DNA of 64,000 bases from CANDYO01 sp964627795 (GCA_964627795.1 CAZVLF010000006.1:62001-126000); one strand, 5' to 3'. Shown: positions 52,901-61,907, numbered from the stretch's first letter. Program-made: numbers and translations. The notes: a model not told the origin generated them from the letters alone.

Positions 52901-52985
52901 TAAATTCCAAGAGAAATTACAATTAAAAACATATGACAATATCAATCCAAGTAAAAACACTAATTTTTCAGAAAATAAAGAATAA
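49962..52985 (+). CDS. AsmA-family inner-membrane protein
   Basis: 1007 residues. An N-terminal membrane anchor (LIKVSAVILVLLAIIF) is followed by a very long periplasmic beta-rich part. The AsmA signature region includes TGKQVKVNGELSLRTVPIFN near the start, and the C-terminal AsmA domain has LDGTIGATGSLVTQGENFKN. AsmA/TamB-like proteins are thought to bridge the periplasm and carry phospholipids to the outer membrane. The C-terminus (last 60 residues) is charged. AAGG sits close to the ATG. The ampG gene begins within its 3' end (53-base overlap). Confidence 0.85.
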   Translation: MSNSFKIFSFKLIKVSAVILVLLAIIFRMSAQIMGAEKYHQQVVNQLAIATGKQVKVNGELSLRTVPIFNRAHIIIPNIVIDDANSKTNHFMEAEKIIIHASLLEFLIGKVEIKSIDIHNAKINFESILYSDNSYYNNWSFLSSNNVNNFSLDNLQIFNSQISYTSQNDTKKIEDVNLILKVTNNINIKGKAKYEDEILDIDFNLLENNKDNQKIEAKISSQGMKANFKGNISEEKNNFGFAGDIDIKLNKPSFLKNIISNITPFLSPLVRTDFKEELSIQSALIFKDSTLDLKNLSISSSRTSGKGDIKTNFVDGSSYVKLNFSILDTSEFIAYEGNNLIGEITNKSLSDISETDDDNNKVGYLNFSLIDQQNISIFLDINKFILPHFSLNNLSFDFSTKTGKVKAGDIYFEIEENNYKTKFQLNNFNFKKVDDIYLLLGNFTNEGNNIQESLKILELDNFVQLNAEKLNYKFDSQVIISPKEISLFNINGKIGDDGIINGSIASTHDDMNHYNIDLKINNLNIHSIDLPLIQERLSTLIKKSNEDDYLSYFRWFRTLDSSYRLKFDLTNSVFNNNSISKLKAVCKLMPGSMVVQTDLISNFADGTYRVELAANQIKPSLDIQVNSNQINLKTFQLIINNFINPTNNKTDINLPALANTDSNDSIDNENNFNLFRIHKYNANFDFSVLKLQTPTKEINNLRLIGHTSNKILYLDTIYLQIYDGELQTQGNISFYDQILYQFSFNSALLNLKNILQDISPYEADLDGTIGATGSLVTQGENFKNILQNLVLSIRVASPLINVSGINCDEMIDIALKRKPAKKEEVLNIIDNYLNNGNTELLQIDGTFNSNKGVITTNNLMFKTRFSNAVLALTLDLNNLNYSSNAAFYFTPYTQNKPISFSILKSGNLKSKPSKQIDKDELIKYAKQQYGIVTDEDIALQKRKEEEQKKLLAQDPDNKDYLFYKLEQMDTPSKKSSSGDIKFQEKLQLKTYDNINPSKNTNFSENKE

Positions 52986-54366
52986 CTTCCCCCTTATTGC
53001 AGTATTTTTACTAGGTTTTTCTGCAGGTATACCCTTAGCAATGACAGGGTCTACCTTAAGTATGTGGCTTTCACGAATCGATATTAATATTAAAACTATA
53101 GGGATGTTCTCCTTAGTGGTTTTACCATTCTCATTTAAATTCGTTTGGTCACCTATATTTGATAATATTGCCATTCCTTATTTTTCTAAAAAAATTGGCT
53201 TTAGGAAAAGCTGGCTTTTACTAATTCAAACTCTACTTATGCTATCAATATTTTTCTTAGGCCAAATTTCACCAATAGAAAATATTTATTTTACAGCTTT
53301 ATTCGCTACAATGGTTTCTTTTTTTTCTGCAAGCCAAGATATACTGATTGATGCCTTAAGAATTGAGATATTAGATAAAGAAGAGCAGGCTCTTGGAGCA
53401 AGCTTATATGTTTATGGTTATAGAATAGCTATGTTAGTCTCTGGAGCAGGATCTCTAATGCTTTCAAACTTTTTAGATTGGAAGTTCGTTTATTTATTTA
53501 TGAGCTTAAACATTTTAATAGGAATGCTAGGTGTTATTATAATTCAAGAACCTTCTTATTCCGCTGAGAAAATGTTGAAAGTGAAAAAGTTTAATGAGGT
53601 ATTAAAATCAATATTAGGCTTATTTAAAAATAAAAAATTTTATGCTTTTGCTTTTTTTATAATATTTATAGTAAGTATATATAATTATGGAGTGCCTTCA
53701 TATATATGCGTTGCAATTAGTTTAATATTTATTTCTTATACAAAGCATATATTTAAAGATTTTATTCCAGAGGCTATTTTAGATTTTTGCACTCGCAAAG
53801 ACTGGATTGTAATCTCATTATTCATTCTTCTATATAAATATTCAGATACTCTTTTAGCATCATTACAAAGTAAATTTTATGTTGACCATGGCTTTTCAAA
53901 TATAGAAATAGCATCTATAACAAAAATTTTTGGTTTTGTTATGACAATGTTCGGGCTGTTTATTGGGGGATTGATATATTTAAAATTAAAAACCTTTAAA
54001 AGCTTATTTCTTGCTGGAATACTTCAAATTTTATCCAATCTTATTTTTCTTTGGGTAGCTAACAGTAGTCATAATGTTCTTGGTCTTACAGTTGCTATTG
54101 CTATTGAAAATTTTACTGGTTCTATTAATACTGTAGTTTTAATTGCTTATTTAAGCAGTTTATGCTCAGTAAAATATAGCGCAACACAATATGCATTACT
54201 ATCTTCTTTTGCCAATGTAGGTAGAACTGTGATGTCCGCTCCAGCGGGATATATAGCTTCCTCGGTGGGATGGAATAATTTTATTATTATTACAGCTTTA
54301 GTAGGCATACCTTCATTATTGATTTTATTTAAGCTTAGAGACAACATAAAATCTTATGAAAATTAG
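52933..54366 (+). CDS. ampG: AmpG-family muropeptide permease
   Basis: Imports anhydromuropeptides for murein recycling; a major facilitator. 477 residues, about fourteen helices. Signature segments: LLGFSAGIPLAMTGSTLSMW, FSFKFVWSPIFDNI, ASQDILIDALRIEIL (the SQDI motif of AmpG). It overlaps asmA by 53 bases and the response regulator gene by 11, implying one transcript. Presence suggests the organism makes and recycles peptidoglycan. Confidence 0.9.
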   Translation: MTISIQVKTLIFQKIKNNFPLIAVFLLGFSAGIPLAMTGSTLSMWLSRIDINIKTIGMFSLVVLPFSFKFVWSPIFDNIAIPYFSKKIGFRKSWLLLIQTLLMLSIFFLGQISPIENIYFTALFATMVSFFSASQDILIDALRIEILDKEEQALGASLYVYGYRIAMLVSGAGSLMLSNFLDWKFVYLFMSLNILIGMLGVIIIQEPSYSAEKMLKVKKFNEVLKSILGLFKNKKFYAFAFFIIFIVSIYNYGVPSYICVAISLIFISYTKHIFKDFIPEAILDFCTRKDWIVISLFILLYKYSDTLLASLQSKFYVDHGFSNIEIASITKIFGFVMTMFGLFIGGLIYLKLKTFKSLFLAGILQILSNLIFLWVANSSHNVLGLTVAIAIENFTGSINTVVLIAYLSSLCSVKYSATQYALLSSFANVGRTVMSAPAGYIASSVGWNNFIIITALVGIPSLLILFKLRDNIKSYEN

Positions 54367-55033
54367 CTCTTTTTCACCGCATATACTTTTAATAGATGAT
54401 GATACGCGTATAAGAAATCTTCTTAAAAGATATTTGAATGAAAATGGCTTTTTTGTTAGCACTCTTGAAAGCACTAAGAATGCAGATCAGCTAATTAACC
54501 AAATTAAGACTGATTTAATTATTCTTGATTTAATGTTACCTGAAGAAAATGGAGTAGATTTTGCTAAAAGAGTGAGACCTTATAATAATATTCCTATAGT
54601 AATGTTAACTGCTAAAGGTGAAGTTGAAGATAAAATAACTGGTTTAGAAACTGGAGCAGATGACTATATAATAAAACCTTTCGAACCCAAAGAATTACTT
54701 TTAAGAATAAAAAACATCCTTAAACGTAGTGCAACTCAAGAAAATAAAGATATAATAAAGTTTTCTAATTTTAAATATATTGTAAGCAAGAATCTTCTTT
54801 TTAAAAATGATATACCTATTTCCCTATCAACCAGTGAAAACATCCTCCTGAAGCTACTTTTAAAACATAAAAACCATATACTTTCACGAGAATATTTATC
54901 TAATCATCTAGGAATTAATGAAAGATCCGTTGACGTGCAAATCGTTAGATTAAGAGGAAAAATAGAAGAAAATCATAATCAACCTATATATTTACAAACT
55001 ATTCGCGGAAAAGGTTATATATTTAATATTTAG
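54356..55033 (+). CDS. OmpR-family response regulator
   Basis: 225 residues. The receiver domain (about 9-122) has the acidic pair D14-D15, phospho-acceptor D58 in LIILDLMLP, T85 and K107 (DDYIIKPFEP). The C-terminal winged helix has SREYLSNHLGINERSVDVQI and TIRGKGYIFNI. No sensor kinase gene is adjacent, so it is an orphan locally. In Rickettsiales few two-component systems remain. It overlaps the end of ampG. Confidence 0.95.
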   Translation: MKISSFSPHILLIDDDTRIRNLLKRYLNENGFFVSTLESTKNADQLINQIKTDLIILDLMLPEENGVDFAKRVRPYNNIPIVMLTAKGEVEDKITGLETGADDYIIKPFEPKELLLRIKNILKRSATQENKDIIKFSNFKYIVSKNLLFKNDIPISLSTSENILLKLLLKHKNHILSREYLSNHLGINERSVDVQIVRLRGKIEENHNQPIYLQTIRGKGYIFNI

Positions 55034-55076
55034 TTTTAATAATATATACTTCTAACATATATAATCTATTATACCT

Positions 55077-55520
55077 TTAAACCAAATAAATATCATGTAA
55101 GGACTTATTATAATTATATATATTCATATGATTTGAGAGTTCACTTGCGCAAAATTCATTTTCAAAATTAATTATTTCCTCGCTTTCATCAGGCAAGCTA
55201 TGTAAAACCACATGATAACAACCAGGCTCTAATGTAACATTAGTTTTATATTCATCGCTTAAAAATAGCGAGCCAGATTTGTCCAAATTAATTTGCGATA
55301 TTTTTGTACGGTAACTTAATAAAAAGGAAAAATTTATATCTTCACTATTTATTATACTTGATAATGATTCAACTTCTAAAATTATAGAATAATTTTTTAC
55401 ATTTCTTACATCTAAAGTAGTATTACCAATATTTGCTAAAGTAACCAAACCATTGTTAAGTAACTTATAACCAAAATACTCTTCAAGATTGTTGAGTTGA
55501 AAGATTATATTTTTTGGCAT
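55077..55520 (-). CDS. Hypothetical protein
   Basis: 147 residues, not recognised. It looks beta-rich (LLNNGLVTLANIGNTTLDVR and KTNVTLEPGCYHVVLHSLP). There is no signal peptide or membrane helix. Its ATG lies 9 bases after the stop of the gene at 55530, in the same direction, so the two are probably one transcript. No Shine-Dalgarno sequence is seen (the minus strand has CCTCCT), so translation may be coupled. Confidence 0.5.
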   Translation of the reverse strand: MPKNIIFQLNNLEEYFGYKLLNNGLVTLANIGNTTLDVRNVKNYSIILEVESLSSIINSEDINFSFLLSYRTKISQINLDKSGSLFLSDEYKTNVTLEPGCYHVVLHSLPDESEEIINFENEFCASELSNHMNIYNYNKSLHDIYLV

Positions 55521-55529
55521 AGGAGGATA

Positions 55530-56180
55530 CTATCGGTTAAGTACCTCAATATCATGTGGGAGTAATGACTGAAAAATCATCTTTGATGAGTAATCTAAAG
55601 CAGAGCCAAATTCAAATTTTTCTTTATATAAACTTAGTTCATTCTCATTAGTCTGGTATAAACCATTTTCATTATAATGATCCTCAAAAATATGAGCAAT
55701 AGAATGCATTGCAGAATTCCAATTATTATGTAGAATTGGTATTATAAATCGATTAATAGTTTGAGTTAAAATATTATTTTGGTTTTCATAATGAAGCAAA
55801 GCAGAAGGTGCAGAATTTATATCTAGACCTGGCTCAATAATAAGCTTACTTTCAGGGCAATTATCAGTTAGCTCAAAATTAATATTGCTATTATAAGCAA
55901 TTAAAGTTTTTAAAGCATTATCAATCCAATTTACAATTTGCATCTTCCTTTCAGTCGTAAGCTCATTATTTTCAGATGGTTTAAATACAAAACTGTTAAT
56001 TTGGTTTTCAATTAATTGCTCTAGGCTATTAATTCCAGGTGTTTGTTTAAAATATAAGTCAGCAAGATTGGTTTGATTAAATATATATAATTTTGAAAAC
56101 TCAATCTCACTTATATTTAATAAATCTAAAAACTCTTTCAAAGAAGGACAGTTTATTGTATTAAGCAAATTTTGTGACAA
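55530..56180 (-). CDS. Hypothetical protein, probably the 3' part of a frameshifted gene
   Basis: 216 codons from a TTG, not recognised. The frame stays open upstream to about 56226 (ALEDYIKFLLSQN), so the TTG is an arbitrary start. Upstream sequence in two other frames also reads like protein and leads back to 56625. I infer a former gene of roughly 365 codons (55530-56625) with two frameshifts. The residue content is rich in Asn, Ile and Leu with a helical character. The 55077 gene follows. Confidence 0.5.
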   Translation of the reverse strand: MSQNLLNTINCPSLKEFLDLLNISEIEFSKLYIFNQTNLADLYFKQTPGINSLEQLIENQINSFVFKPSENNELTTERKMQIVNWIDNALKTLIAYNSNINFELTDNCPESKLIIEPGLDINSAPSALLHYENQNNILTQTINRFIIPILHNNWNSAMHSIAHIFEDHYNENGLYQTNENELSLYKEKFEFGSALDYSSKMIFQSLLPHDIEVLNR

Positions 56181-56289
56181 TAAAAATTTTATATAATCTT
56201 CTAATGCTAGAGCTCTAGCATAATTAGTTCATAAGTATTAGCATAACTAGAAGTTTTAACAAAAAATTTTCCTTCTTCAGTTATATCTA

Positions 56290-56625
56290 CTAAATGGTCT
56301 CTATGATATTCAGGACAATTTCATATATATCTTCAAGGCAAAAAAGCTCTTCACCTACAAATGGTAGGAGAATAGTAGAATGTTCTTCTTTATATTTTTT
56401 AATATAAGAGCGAACAATATTGTTGATTCTATTTTGAAATCCAATTTCACCTTCCATATCTATATAATACTTTATATTAGTTATACCATTTCCATCTGTT
56501 GAATATTTTTGCTTCATTATTAAGGATGAAATATGTTGATGCGGTATATTATTATGTCTACTGATTATTAACCTCACAACCAATTGTATAGTTAATATAT
56601 TAACTATATGTTTTAAAAATATCAA
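56290..56625 (-). pseudogene. Hypothetical fragment, probably the 5' part of the frameshifted gene
   Basis: 111 codons, not recognised (NRINNIVRSYIKKYKEEHST, then ILLPFVGEELFCLEDIYEI). A change of frame near 56315 continues as CPEYHRDHLVDITEEGKFFV up to about 56225, where a second shift joins the 55530 frame. The segment before residue 35 is hydrophobic and may be non-coding. No good ribosome site precedes the start. Confidence 0.4.
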
Positions 56626-56737
56626 GCTATCATAATATATAATTAAATTTTAGCTTGCCAATAAGATTCAAGTTAATATCTGGCGAAATAAAATAGAACC
56701 AAGATTAATTGTTAATACCGTAAATGTTAAATTAAAA

Positions 56738-56761
56738 AAGGGCTCTTTTACAAGAACCCTT
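56738..56761 (-). terminator. rne terminator
   Basis: On the minus strand: AAGGGTTCTT, loop GTAA, AAGAGCCCTT (ten pairs, one G-U), then TTTTTT. It lies 30 bases past the rne stop. A textbook intrinsic terminator. Confidence 0.9.
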
Positions 56762-56791
56762 AACATTTATCTTCGACTAAAAATAGTATTT

Positions 56792-58945
56792 TTAATCAAG
56801 AAGTCTTTGCCACCAGCTTTTAATAGTAGATTTCTTTTCGTTTTTCTTTTGCTCTGGTCTTCTATTTCTTGATTTCCAGCGAGAATTTCTTCCCCTTGGT
56901 TTTCTTGAATCTTCTTGTTGAAAAATTAAGTCAGGTTTTGAATTTGAATATCCGGCAGATTCTTCTGAATTACCACGTGAAATTTTTCTTCTTCCTTTGT
57001 TAGAAGATGATTTTTTAAACCTATTATTTCTATTGTTATGTATATAGCCATCCGAAGTCTGGCTCATAACTATATCTTCATTAACCTTATATGGTGAAAG
57101 ATGTATTCCTAAACCTAATTGTTCCTCTTGAAGTGAAACTTGTTCTTCAATATCCTCTACTCCATAAGAATCAAAATGTTCTTCATCATTAAGTTTTGGC
57201 CCTTCATTTTTGCTTAAATTCTTTTCACTCTTATTAGTTTTTTCAATAGCATAACCATCATAATAAACTGTATTTTCTTTATTGATGATAATCTTACATT
57301 TGTAATCTTCTTCAAGGCGAACTAAATCAAGTCTCTTTTCATTTAATAGATGCATAGCAACTTCAGGATGAGCAAACACATTTAAAACTTCAATATCAGA
57401 TTTATAAATTTCATTTTCAATGGTTCTTAACATCATCATTGCGTTAGAATCAAAAGATTTAACATGCCCTTTTCCGTTACAACCAGGACATTTAATAGTG
57501 TTAGACTCAGTAAAGCTTGATTGTAGTCTTTGTCTTGAAAGTTCCAGCAAACCAAATGGGCTAATTGTACTCATTTGAACTTTTGCACGATCTGTAGCAA
57601 ATGCATCTCTCATTGCTCTTTCAACGTTTTTTCTATTATTTACTTCAAGCATATCAATAAAGTCTACAACAATAAGTCCTGATAAATCTCTTAGTCTTAA
57701 TTGTCTTGCCACTTCCACAGCCGCTTCTAAATTTGTTTTAAGAGCGGTTTCTTCAATGTTTTTTTCATTTGTTGATTTTCCAGAGTTAACATCAATTGCA
57801 ATTAATGCTTCTGTTTGGTTAATAACTAAGTATCCACCTGATGACAAAGGAACAACTGGGTTATATAAAGAAGATATTTGTTCATCAACTTTAAATTTTG
57901 AAAAAATAGGAACTTTAGATCTATATTCTTTTATTTTGTTAACGTGAAGAGGAAGTATCTTTTTGATAAATTCCTTTGCCATCTTGTAGGCATCAGATCC
58001 TTGAATTAATATTTCACTAATTTCGCTACTATATAAATCTCTAATTGTTCTTTTAATTAAATCGCTCTCTGCGTGAATAAAAGTGTTAACTGGAGCAGAA
58101 ACAGCAATTTCTCTAATACTATTCCATAATCTCACAAGATAGAAATAATCTCTTCTTATTTCTTGAGCTTTTTTACCTGCACCAGCAGTTCTTAAAATAA
58201 CACTAACTCCCTCTGGCAAGCTAATAGTAGATAACACCTTTCTTAAGTGTTTTCTGTCAGATGGATTAATGATTCTTCTTGAAATTCCTCCTTGTCTATC
58301 ACTATTAGGCATCAAAACACAATAACGCCCAGCAAGAGAAATATAACTTGTACAAGCAGCTCCTTTATTTCCTCTTTCTTCTTTTATAACTTGAACAAGT
58401 ATCGCTTGTCCTTTTTTGATAACATCTTGAATTTTATATTTTTGATGAATTGAATTAATTCTTTTAAAATCCTCGTCAATTATATCATCTTCTTCTGCAT
58501 CTTCTATTTCTTTAGGTTCTTCATTAGGAAGAACATTATCTCCTCCATTTAATGTATCTACAACTTGTGGTGATCCATTTTTATCGCTTATACCTTCTTC
58601 TTCAAAATTATCCACTTCAGGCACTTCAGGTAAAACAATTAAAGGTAGCTTATCCGCTAATTGAGAACCATCGCTCTCTTGACTAAAATTACCTTCCTCT
58701 TCTAAAAAATAACTAGGGTGTATTTCGTCAAATGGAAGAAACCCATGTTTATCACCTCCATATTCAATAAAAGCAGCCTGAAGTGAAGGTTCCACGCGTG
58801 AAACACGAGCTAGATAAATATTACCTTTAAGCTGTTTTTTGTGAGCATTTTCAAAATCAAAATCTTGAACCACGCTCCCATCATGAATTACAACTCTGGT
58901 TTCCCCAGAGTAAACTGCATCAATTAATATTTTCTTTGACATCAA
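56792..58945 (-). CDS. rne: Ribonuclease E/G
   Basis: Endonuclease that starts mRNA decay and processes rRNA and tRNA. 717 residues. The S1 domain (about 38-215) is interrupted by an acidic insertion (about 85-160) common in alphaproteobacteria. Catalytic region: LIAIDVNSGKSTNEKN near 385 and GLIVVDFIDM near 427. The Zn-link is CPGCNGKG near 488. The C-terminus is Arg/Lys-rich, disordered and ends STIKSWWQRLLD, a possible degradosome or membrane contact. A 439-base gene-free region precedes it, room for a long regulatory leader as in other rne genes. Confidence 0.93.
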   Translation of the reverse strand: MMSKKILIDAVYSGETRVVIHDGSVVQDFDFENAHKKQLKGNIYLARVSRVEPSLQAAFIEYGGDKHGFLPFDEIHPSYFLEEEGNFSQESDGSQLADKLPLIVLPEVPEVDNFEEEGISDKNGSPQVVDTLNGGDNVLPNEEPKEIEDAEEDDIIDEDFKRINSIHQKYKIQDVIKKGQAILVQVIKEERGNKGAACTSYISLAGRYCVLMPNSDRQGGISRRIINPSDRKHLRKVLSTISLPEGVSVILRTAGAGKKAQEIRRDYFYLVRLWNSIREIAVSAPVNTFIHAESDLIKRTIRDLYSSEISEILIQGSDAYKMAKEFIKKILPLHVNKIKEYRSKVPIFSKFKVDEQISSLYNPVVPLSSGGYLVINQTEALIAIDVNSGKSTNEKNIEETALKTNLEAAVEVARQLRLRDLSGLIVVDFIDMLEVNNRKNVERAMRDAFATDRAKVQMSTISPFGLLELSRQRLQSSFTESNTIKCPGCNGKGHVKSFDSNAMMMLRTIENEIYKSDIEVLNVFAHPEVAMHLLNEKRLDLVRLEEDYKCKIIINKENTVYYDGYAIEKTNKSEKNLSKNEGPKLNDEEHFDSYGVEDIEEQVSLQEEQLGLGIHLSPYKVNEDIVMSQTSDGYIHNNRNNRFKKSSSNKGRRKISRGNSEESAGYSNSKPDLIFQQEDSRKPRGRNSRWKSRNRRPEQKKNEKKSTIKSWWQRLLD

Positions 58946-59384
58946 AAATTATCTCCATAAATATCTTATATCTTTTAAACCGAAGGCTTATATATAAATA
59001 TCACCAAAACTCCTCCGGTGTTTCAACTAACTATAAAAATGCTAAAGGAAAAGGCTTCACTTAGATGGAAAATAATCTATGTGGCTTTGGACTATTTTTT
59101 ATTCATAAAATAAAAATAGGAAAAATTTTTATTATTCTTATTACATCAAAAATTTCATCAATAACTAATTCTACTCACTATCATTTCTCTTGCAGAGTAG
59201 AGGTAACAAATCTCTATTTTTATAACATTCCAACAATAACCTGAACAAAAGTTCAGCTTCAAAAAAACAGCCTTTACACCTTTCTTAAGCACTATCAGAA
59301 AGTACATCAATTATGTATTTTAGTCTAGAAAAATATTATCTAGAGATGACTTTTTTTAAGGGGATAAAAGTAACACTTTTAAGT
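58946..59384. other. Gene-free region, probably rne 5' leader and lptG 3' region
   Basis: 439 bases. It contains a perfect hairpin CTGAAC-AAAA-GTTCAG near 59242 and a weak AAAAGT/ACTTTT hairpin near 59368 that might end lptG. Next to rne is a possible stem around CACCGGAGGAG. No coding frame or known RNA family is recognised. In E. coli the rne leader mediates autoregulation; a similar role here is inference only. Confidence 0.4.
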
Positions 59385-60482
59385 TTAATTTAATTCCTCT
59401 ATTTGTATCAACCTTAGCAAAAAAACTAATAATATGGATATAAAAGGGATTAGTAAGGATAAATAGACAGGAAGCACAGAAGTTAGAGCTAAAATATTGA
59501 AAACTTTTACTATAAAGAAAACAATAACTCCCGTTATAGCAGAACTAAGTAAGGAAACCCCTACCCTTCCTTTTCTCGGTAAACTTAAAGAAAAAACCAA
59601 GCCTATCAGTACCAGAGCAATATTTAGTAATGGACTCATAATTAAATTATAATAGTAATACTCATGTTTCAAGGGGGAGAATCCAGCCTGCTTCAATAAT
59701 TTGATGAAAGAGGGGATTTTCCAAAACTTAATCTCGTCTGGAATAGGAATATTCTCTTGGATTTGCTTTGGAGTAAGTTCCGTTCTTATATCAAGCTTAT
59801 CTATTTCTTTTGCTTCTTCGCCTGGAAGAAATTTTTTAACATTAATTAATGTTAAATTTCCCTCTTTAAAAAAACCATCTTGTGCTTTATAGCTTTCTTG
59901 AAAATCTTTATTTTCACCTGCTATAAAAACAGTAATATTTGAAAAAATATTTTTATCTTTTTTAACTTTCATTATCTTAATAATCTTCTCTTGAGTTGAA
60001 TTATCAGACTCATGCAGCCAAATTCCTTTTTCCTGAATAGATATCTTATTATTTCCTCCACCTATAATTTTTGCACCTAAAACACTATTATAGTCCAGCA
60101 AAACAGCAGATATTGGTTGAAAAATAAAAACAAAAATTGCGCTAAGAACAAAAATTGAAAAAAATAGCGGGATAACTAAAGACCAAATTGATACGCCAAT
60201 AGATTTAATTGCAGCAAGTTCAAAATTATTATTAAATTTTGAAAATGTTAGAGTAGAAGAAAACAAAAAAATAAAAGGCAAAAGTGATATAACTAAATAA
60301 GGTATTTTATATAATACAGCCTCTACTAACTTAGAAATAGCTACTTCTTTACTTTGAACTTCACGCAAAAGCTCCACAAAATCTATAATAAAAATTAAAC
60401 CAGCAAATATTAAAAATATAAAAATAAAATTTTTCAAAAAATTTTTAACAATATACTCTGAAAGCGTAATAGAAAAAGTCAT
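59385..60482 (-). CDS. lptG: LPS export permease LptG-like
   Basis: One of the two transmembrane subunits of the LptBFG transporter that extracts LPS from the inner membrane. 365 residues: three N-terminal helices (SEYIVKNFLKNFIFIFLIFA...), a periplasmic beta-jellyroll (about 130-260), three C-terminal helices ending in RLIQIEELN. NNNFELAAIKSIGVSIWSLV is the coupling-helix segment. It is divergent from rpmJ and lptF, unlike the usual lptFG operon. Confidence 0.88.
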   Translation of the reverse strand: MTFSITLSEYIVKNFLKNFIFIFLIFAGLIFIIDFVELLREVQSKEVAISKLVEAVLYKIPYLVISLLPFIFLFSSTLTFSKFNNNFELAAIKSIGVSIWSLVIPLFFSIFVLSAIFVFIFQPISAVLLDYNSVLGAKIIGGGNNKISIQEKGIWLHESDNSTQEKIIKIMKVKKDKNIFSNITVFIAGENKDFQESYKAQDGFFKEGNLTLINVKKFLPGEEAKEIDKLDIRTELTPKQIQENIPIPDEIKFWKIPSFIKLLKQAGFSPLKHEYYYYNLIMSPLLNIALVLIGLVFSLSLPRKGRVGVSLLSSAITGVIVFFIVKVFNILALTSVLPVYLSLLIPFISILLVFLLRLIQIEELN

Positions 60483-60583
60483 TATAAATATTTAAAATTT
60501 ATCAGGATTAAAAGATTTTATTATTTTTAGGAGACTATATTATATATAACAAAAAAAATCTACATCGATTATTAAGAAAAACA

Positions 60584-60613
60584 TTGACTATTTATTAAAA
60601 AAAGTGCTTAATA
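60584..60613 (+). promoter_or_regulatory. Candidate promoter for rpmJ-lptF
   Basis: TTGACT (60584-60589), an 18-base spacer, and TTAATA (60608-60613), ending 26 bases before the rpmJ ATG. GGAGA at about 60629 is the ribosome site. Confidence 0.5.
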
Positions 60614-60639
60614 TACGCCTTAAATATGGAGATTTGAAT

Positions 60640-60765
60640 ATGAGAATTGTTAATTCGTTAAAAAGCGCCAAGAAAAGAGACAAAGATTGTTATGTTGTAA
60701 ATCGTCGTGGCCGTAAGTTTGTTTTACATAAGAAAAACAAACGCTTTAAAGCACGCCAAGGTTAA
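60640..60765 (+). CDS. rpmJ: 50S ribosomal protein L36
   Basis: 41 residues: MRIVNSLKSAKKRDKDCYVV at the start and FKARQG at the end. This is the cysteine-poor C-minus form of L36 (zinc-free; one Cys only), typical of alphaproteobacteria. GGAGATTTGAAT precedes the ATG. lptF follows after 39 bases. Too short for usual gene finders but unmistakable by sequence. Confidence 0.95.
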   Translation: MRIVNSLKSAKKRDKDCYVVNRRGRKFVLHKKNKRFKARQG

Positions 60766-60804
60766 TTTTTGCCCTAAGTAGGCAAGTTCAATTATGGTTA
60801 AGAG

Positions 60805-61905
60805 ATGAAAATTTTAAGTCGTTATTTAGAAAAAACGCTTTTATTGTCATCTCTTTCTATAGTTTTTTCTTTAACAATTATAATATTAATCACTCAATCC
60901 TTTAAATATGTAGACTTTATAGTTTCTCATGGAACTAATCACACAGATTTTTTTTATTTGCTACTTCTCTTACTACCTTCTTTAATTAATATAATTCTAC
61001 CTATATGCATCTTTATAGCTGTAATGTATAGTCTTAATAAGCTAAATTTGCATCGTGAGTTAAGTATAATTAAAGGCTTTGGTCTAAGTAACTTCAAAAT
61101 TTCTAAGCCTTTCTTAAAAATTGTTATTTTTTTTATTGCTATACATTATTCTATTTCTCTTTATGTCATGCCAGAAGTTAATAGTCACTTTAAAAAACTA
61201 ACGAAAGATCTTAAAGAAAGTTATATAAGCTTTTATCTTAAAGAGAAAGTTTTCCACCATCCTACGATGAAAACAACTTTTTATATTAAAGAAAAAGTTG
61301 GCAATAATAAATTTAATAGCTTATTTTATCAGGAAGAGGAAAAAGATAAAACTGTTACAATAATAGCTCAATCAGGAGAAATAGTAAAAAAAGAAGGGAA
61401 GATATATCTTAGTTTAGAAAAAGGTAACCGCCAAGAAACAAATAATAAGAATGAACTTAATATTCTTAACTTTAATAAGCTTTGGGTAGAATTGAATTTT
61501 GACAAAACAAGCAATCTTCCTAGAAACAAACAACTACAAGAAAAACACATATTAGAACTAATTTTTCCTCCTTCAAACCTTACCAAACCACAAAAATTAT
61601 CATGCTATGCCGAAGCAGTGCAAAGGCTAACATGGCCTATTTATAACCTAATATTAACATTAATTGCATTAACCACTTTTTTAGAAGGAGATTTTAGAAG
61701 ATCAGGAAAAACTAAAAGAATTATTTTATTTTCTTCTTTCGCAGCGCTTATTATCATACTTAACAATAGCTTGATAAACCTAAGCTCTACTTATCCTTAT
61801 ATATTCACTTTAGTATTTTTTAACACTTTTGGTATGCTGTTTTTGCTTTATCAAGTTTTATACAGCTATCAAAATAATAAAATAACACTTATATTTAAGA
61901 GATAA
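60805..61905 (+). CDS. lptF: LPS export permease LptF-like
   Basis: Second transmembrane subunit of the LptBFG transporter. 366 residues with the same layout as LptG: three N-terminal helices, RELSIIKGFGLSNFKISKP coupling helix, periplasmic domain (about 120-270), and three C-terminal helices. LILTLIALTTFLEGDFRRSG is in the C-terminal part. Located head-to-head with lptG, with rpmJ between. GAG immediately before the ATG is a weak site; translation may benefit from rpmJ. Confidence 0.87.
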   Translation: MKILSRYLEKTLLLSSLSIVFSLTIIILITQSFKYVDFIVSHGTNHTDFFYLLLLLLPSLINIILPICIFIAVMYSLNKLNLHRELSIIKGFGLSNFKISKPFLKIVIFFIAIHYSISLYVMPEVNSHFKKLTKDLKESYISFYLKEKVFHHPTMKTTFYIKEKVGNNKFNSLFYQEEEKDKTVTIIAQSGEIVKKEGKIYLSLEKGNRQETNNKNELNILNFNKLWVELNFDKTSNLPRNKQLQEKHILELIFPPSNLTKPQKLSCYAEAVQRLTWPIYNLILTLIALTTFLEGDFRRSGKTKRIILFSSFAALIIILNNSLINLSSTYPYIFTLVFFNTFGMLFLLYQVLYSYQNNKITLIFKR

Positions 61906-61907
61906 AT

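Noticed and set aside
55522..55527. AGGAGG on the plus strand
   Set aside because: A perfect Shine-Dalgarno core but no start codon with an open frame follows on that strand. On the minus strand, where the gene lies, it reads CCTCCT.
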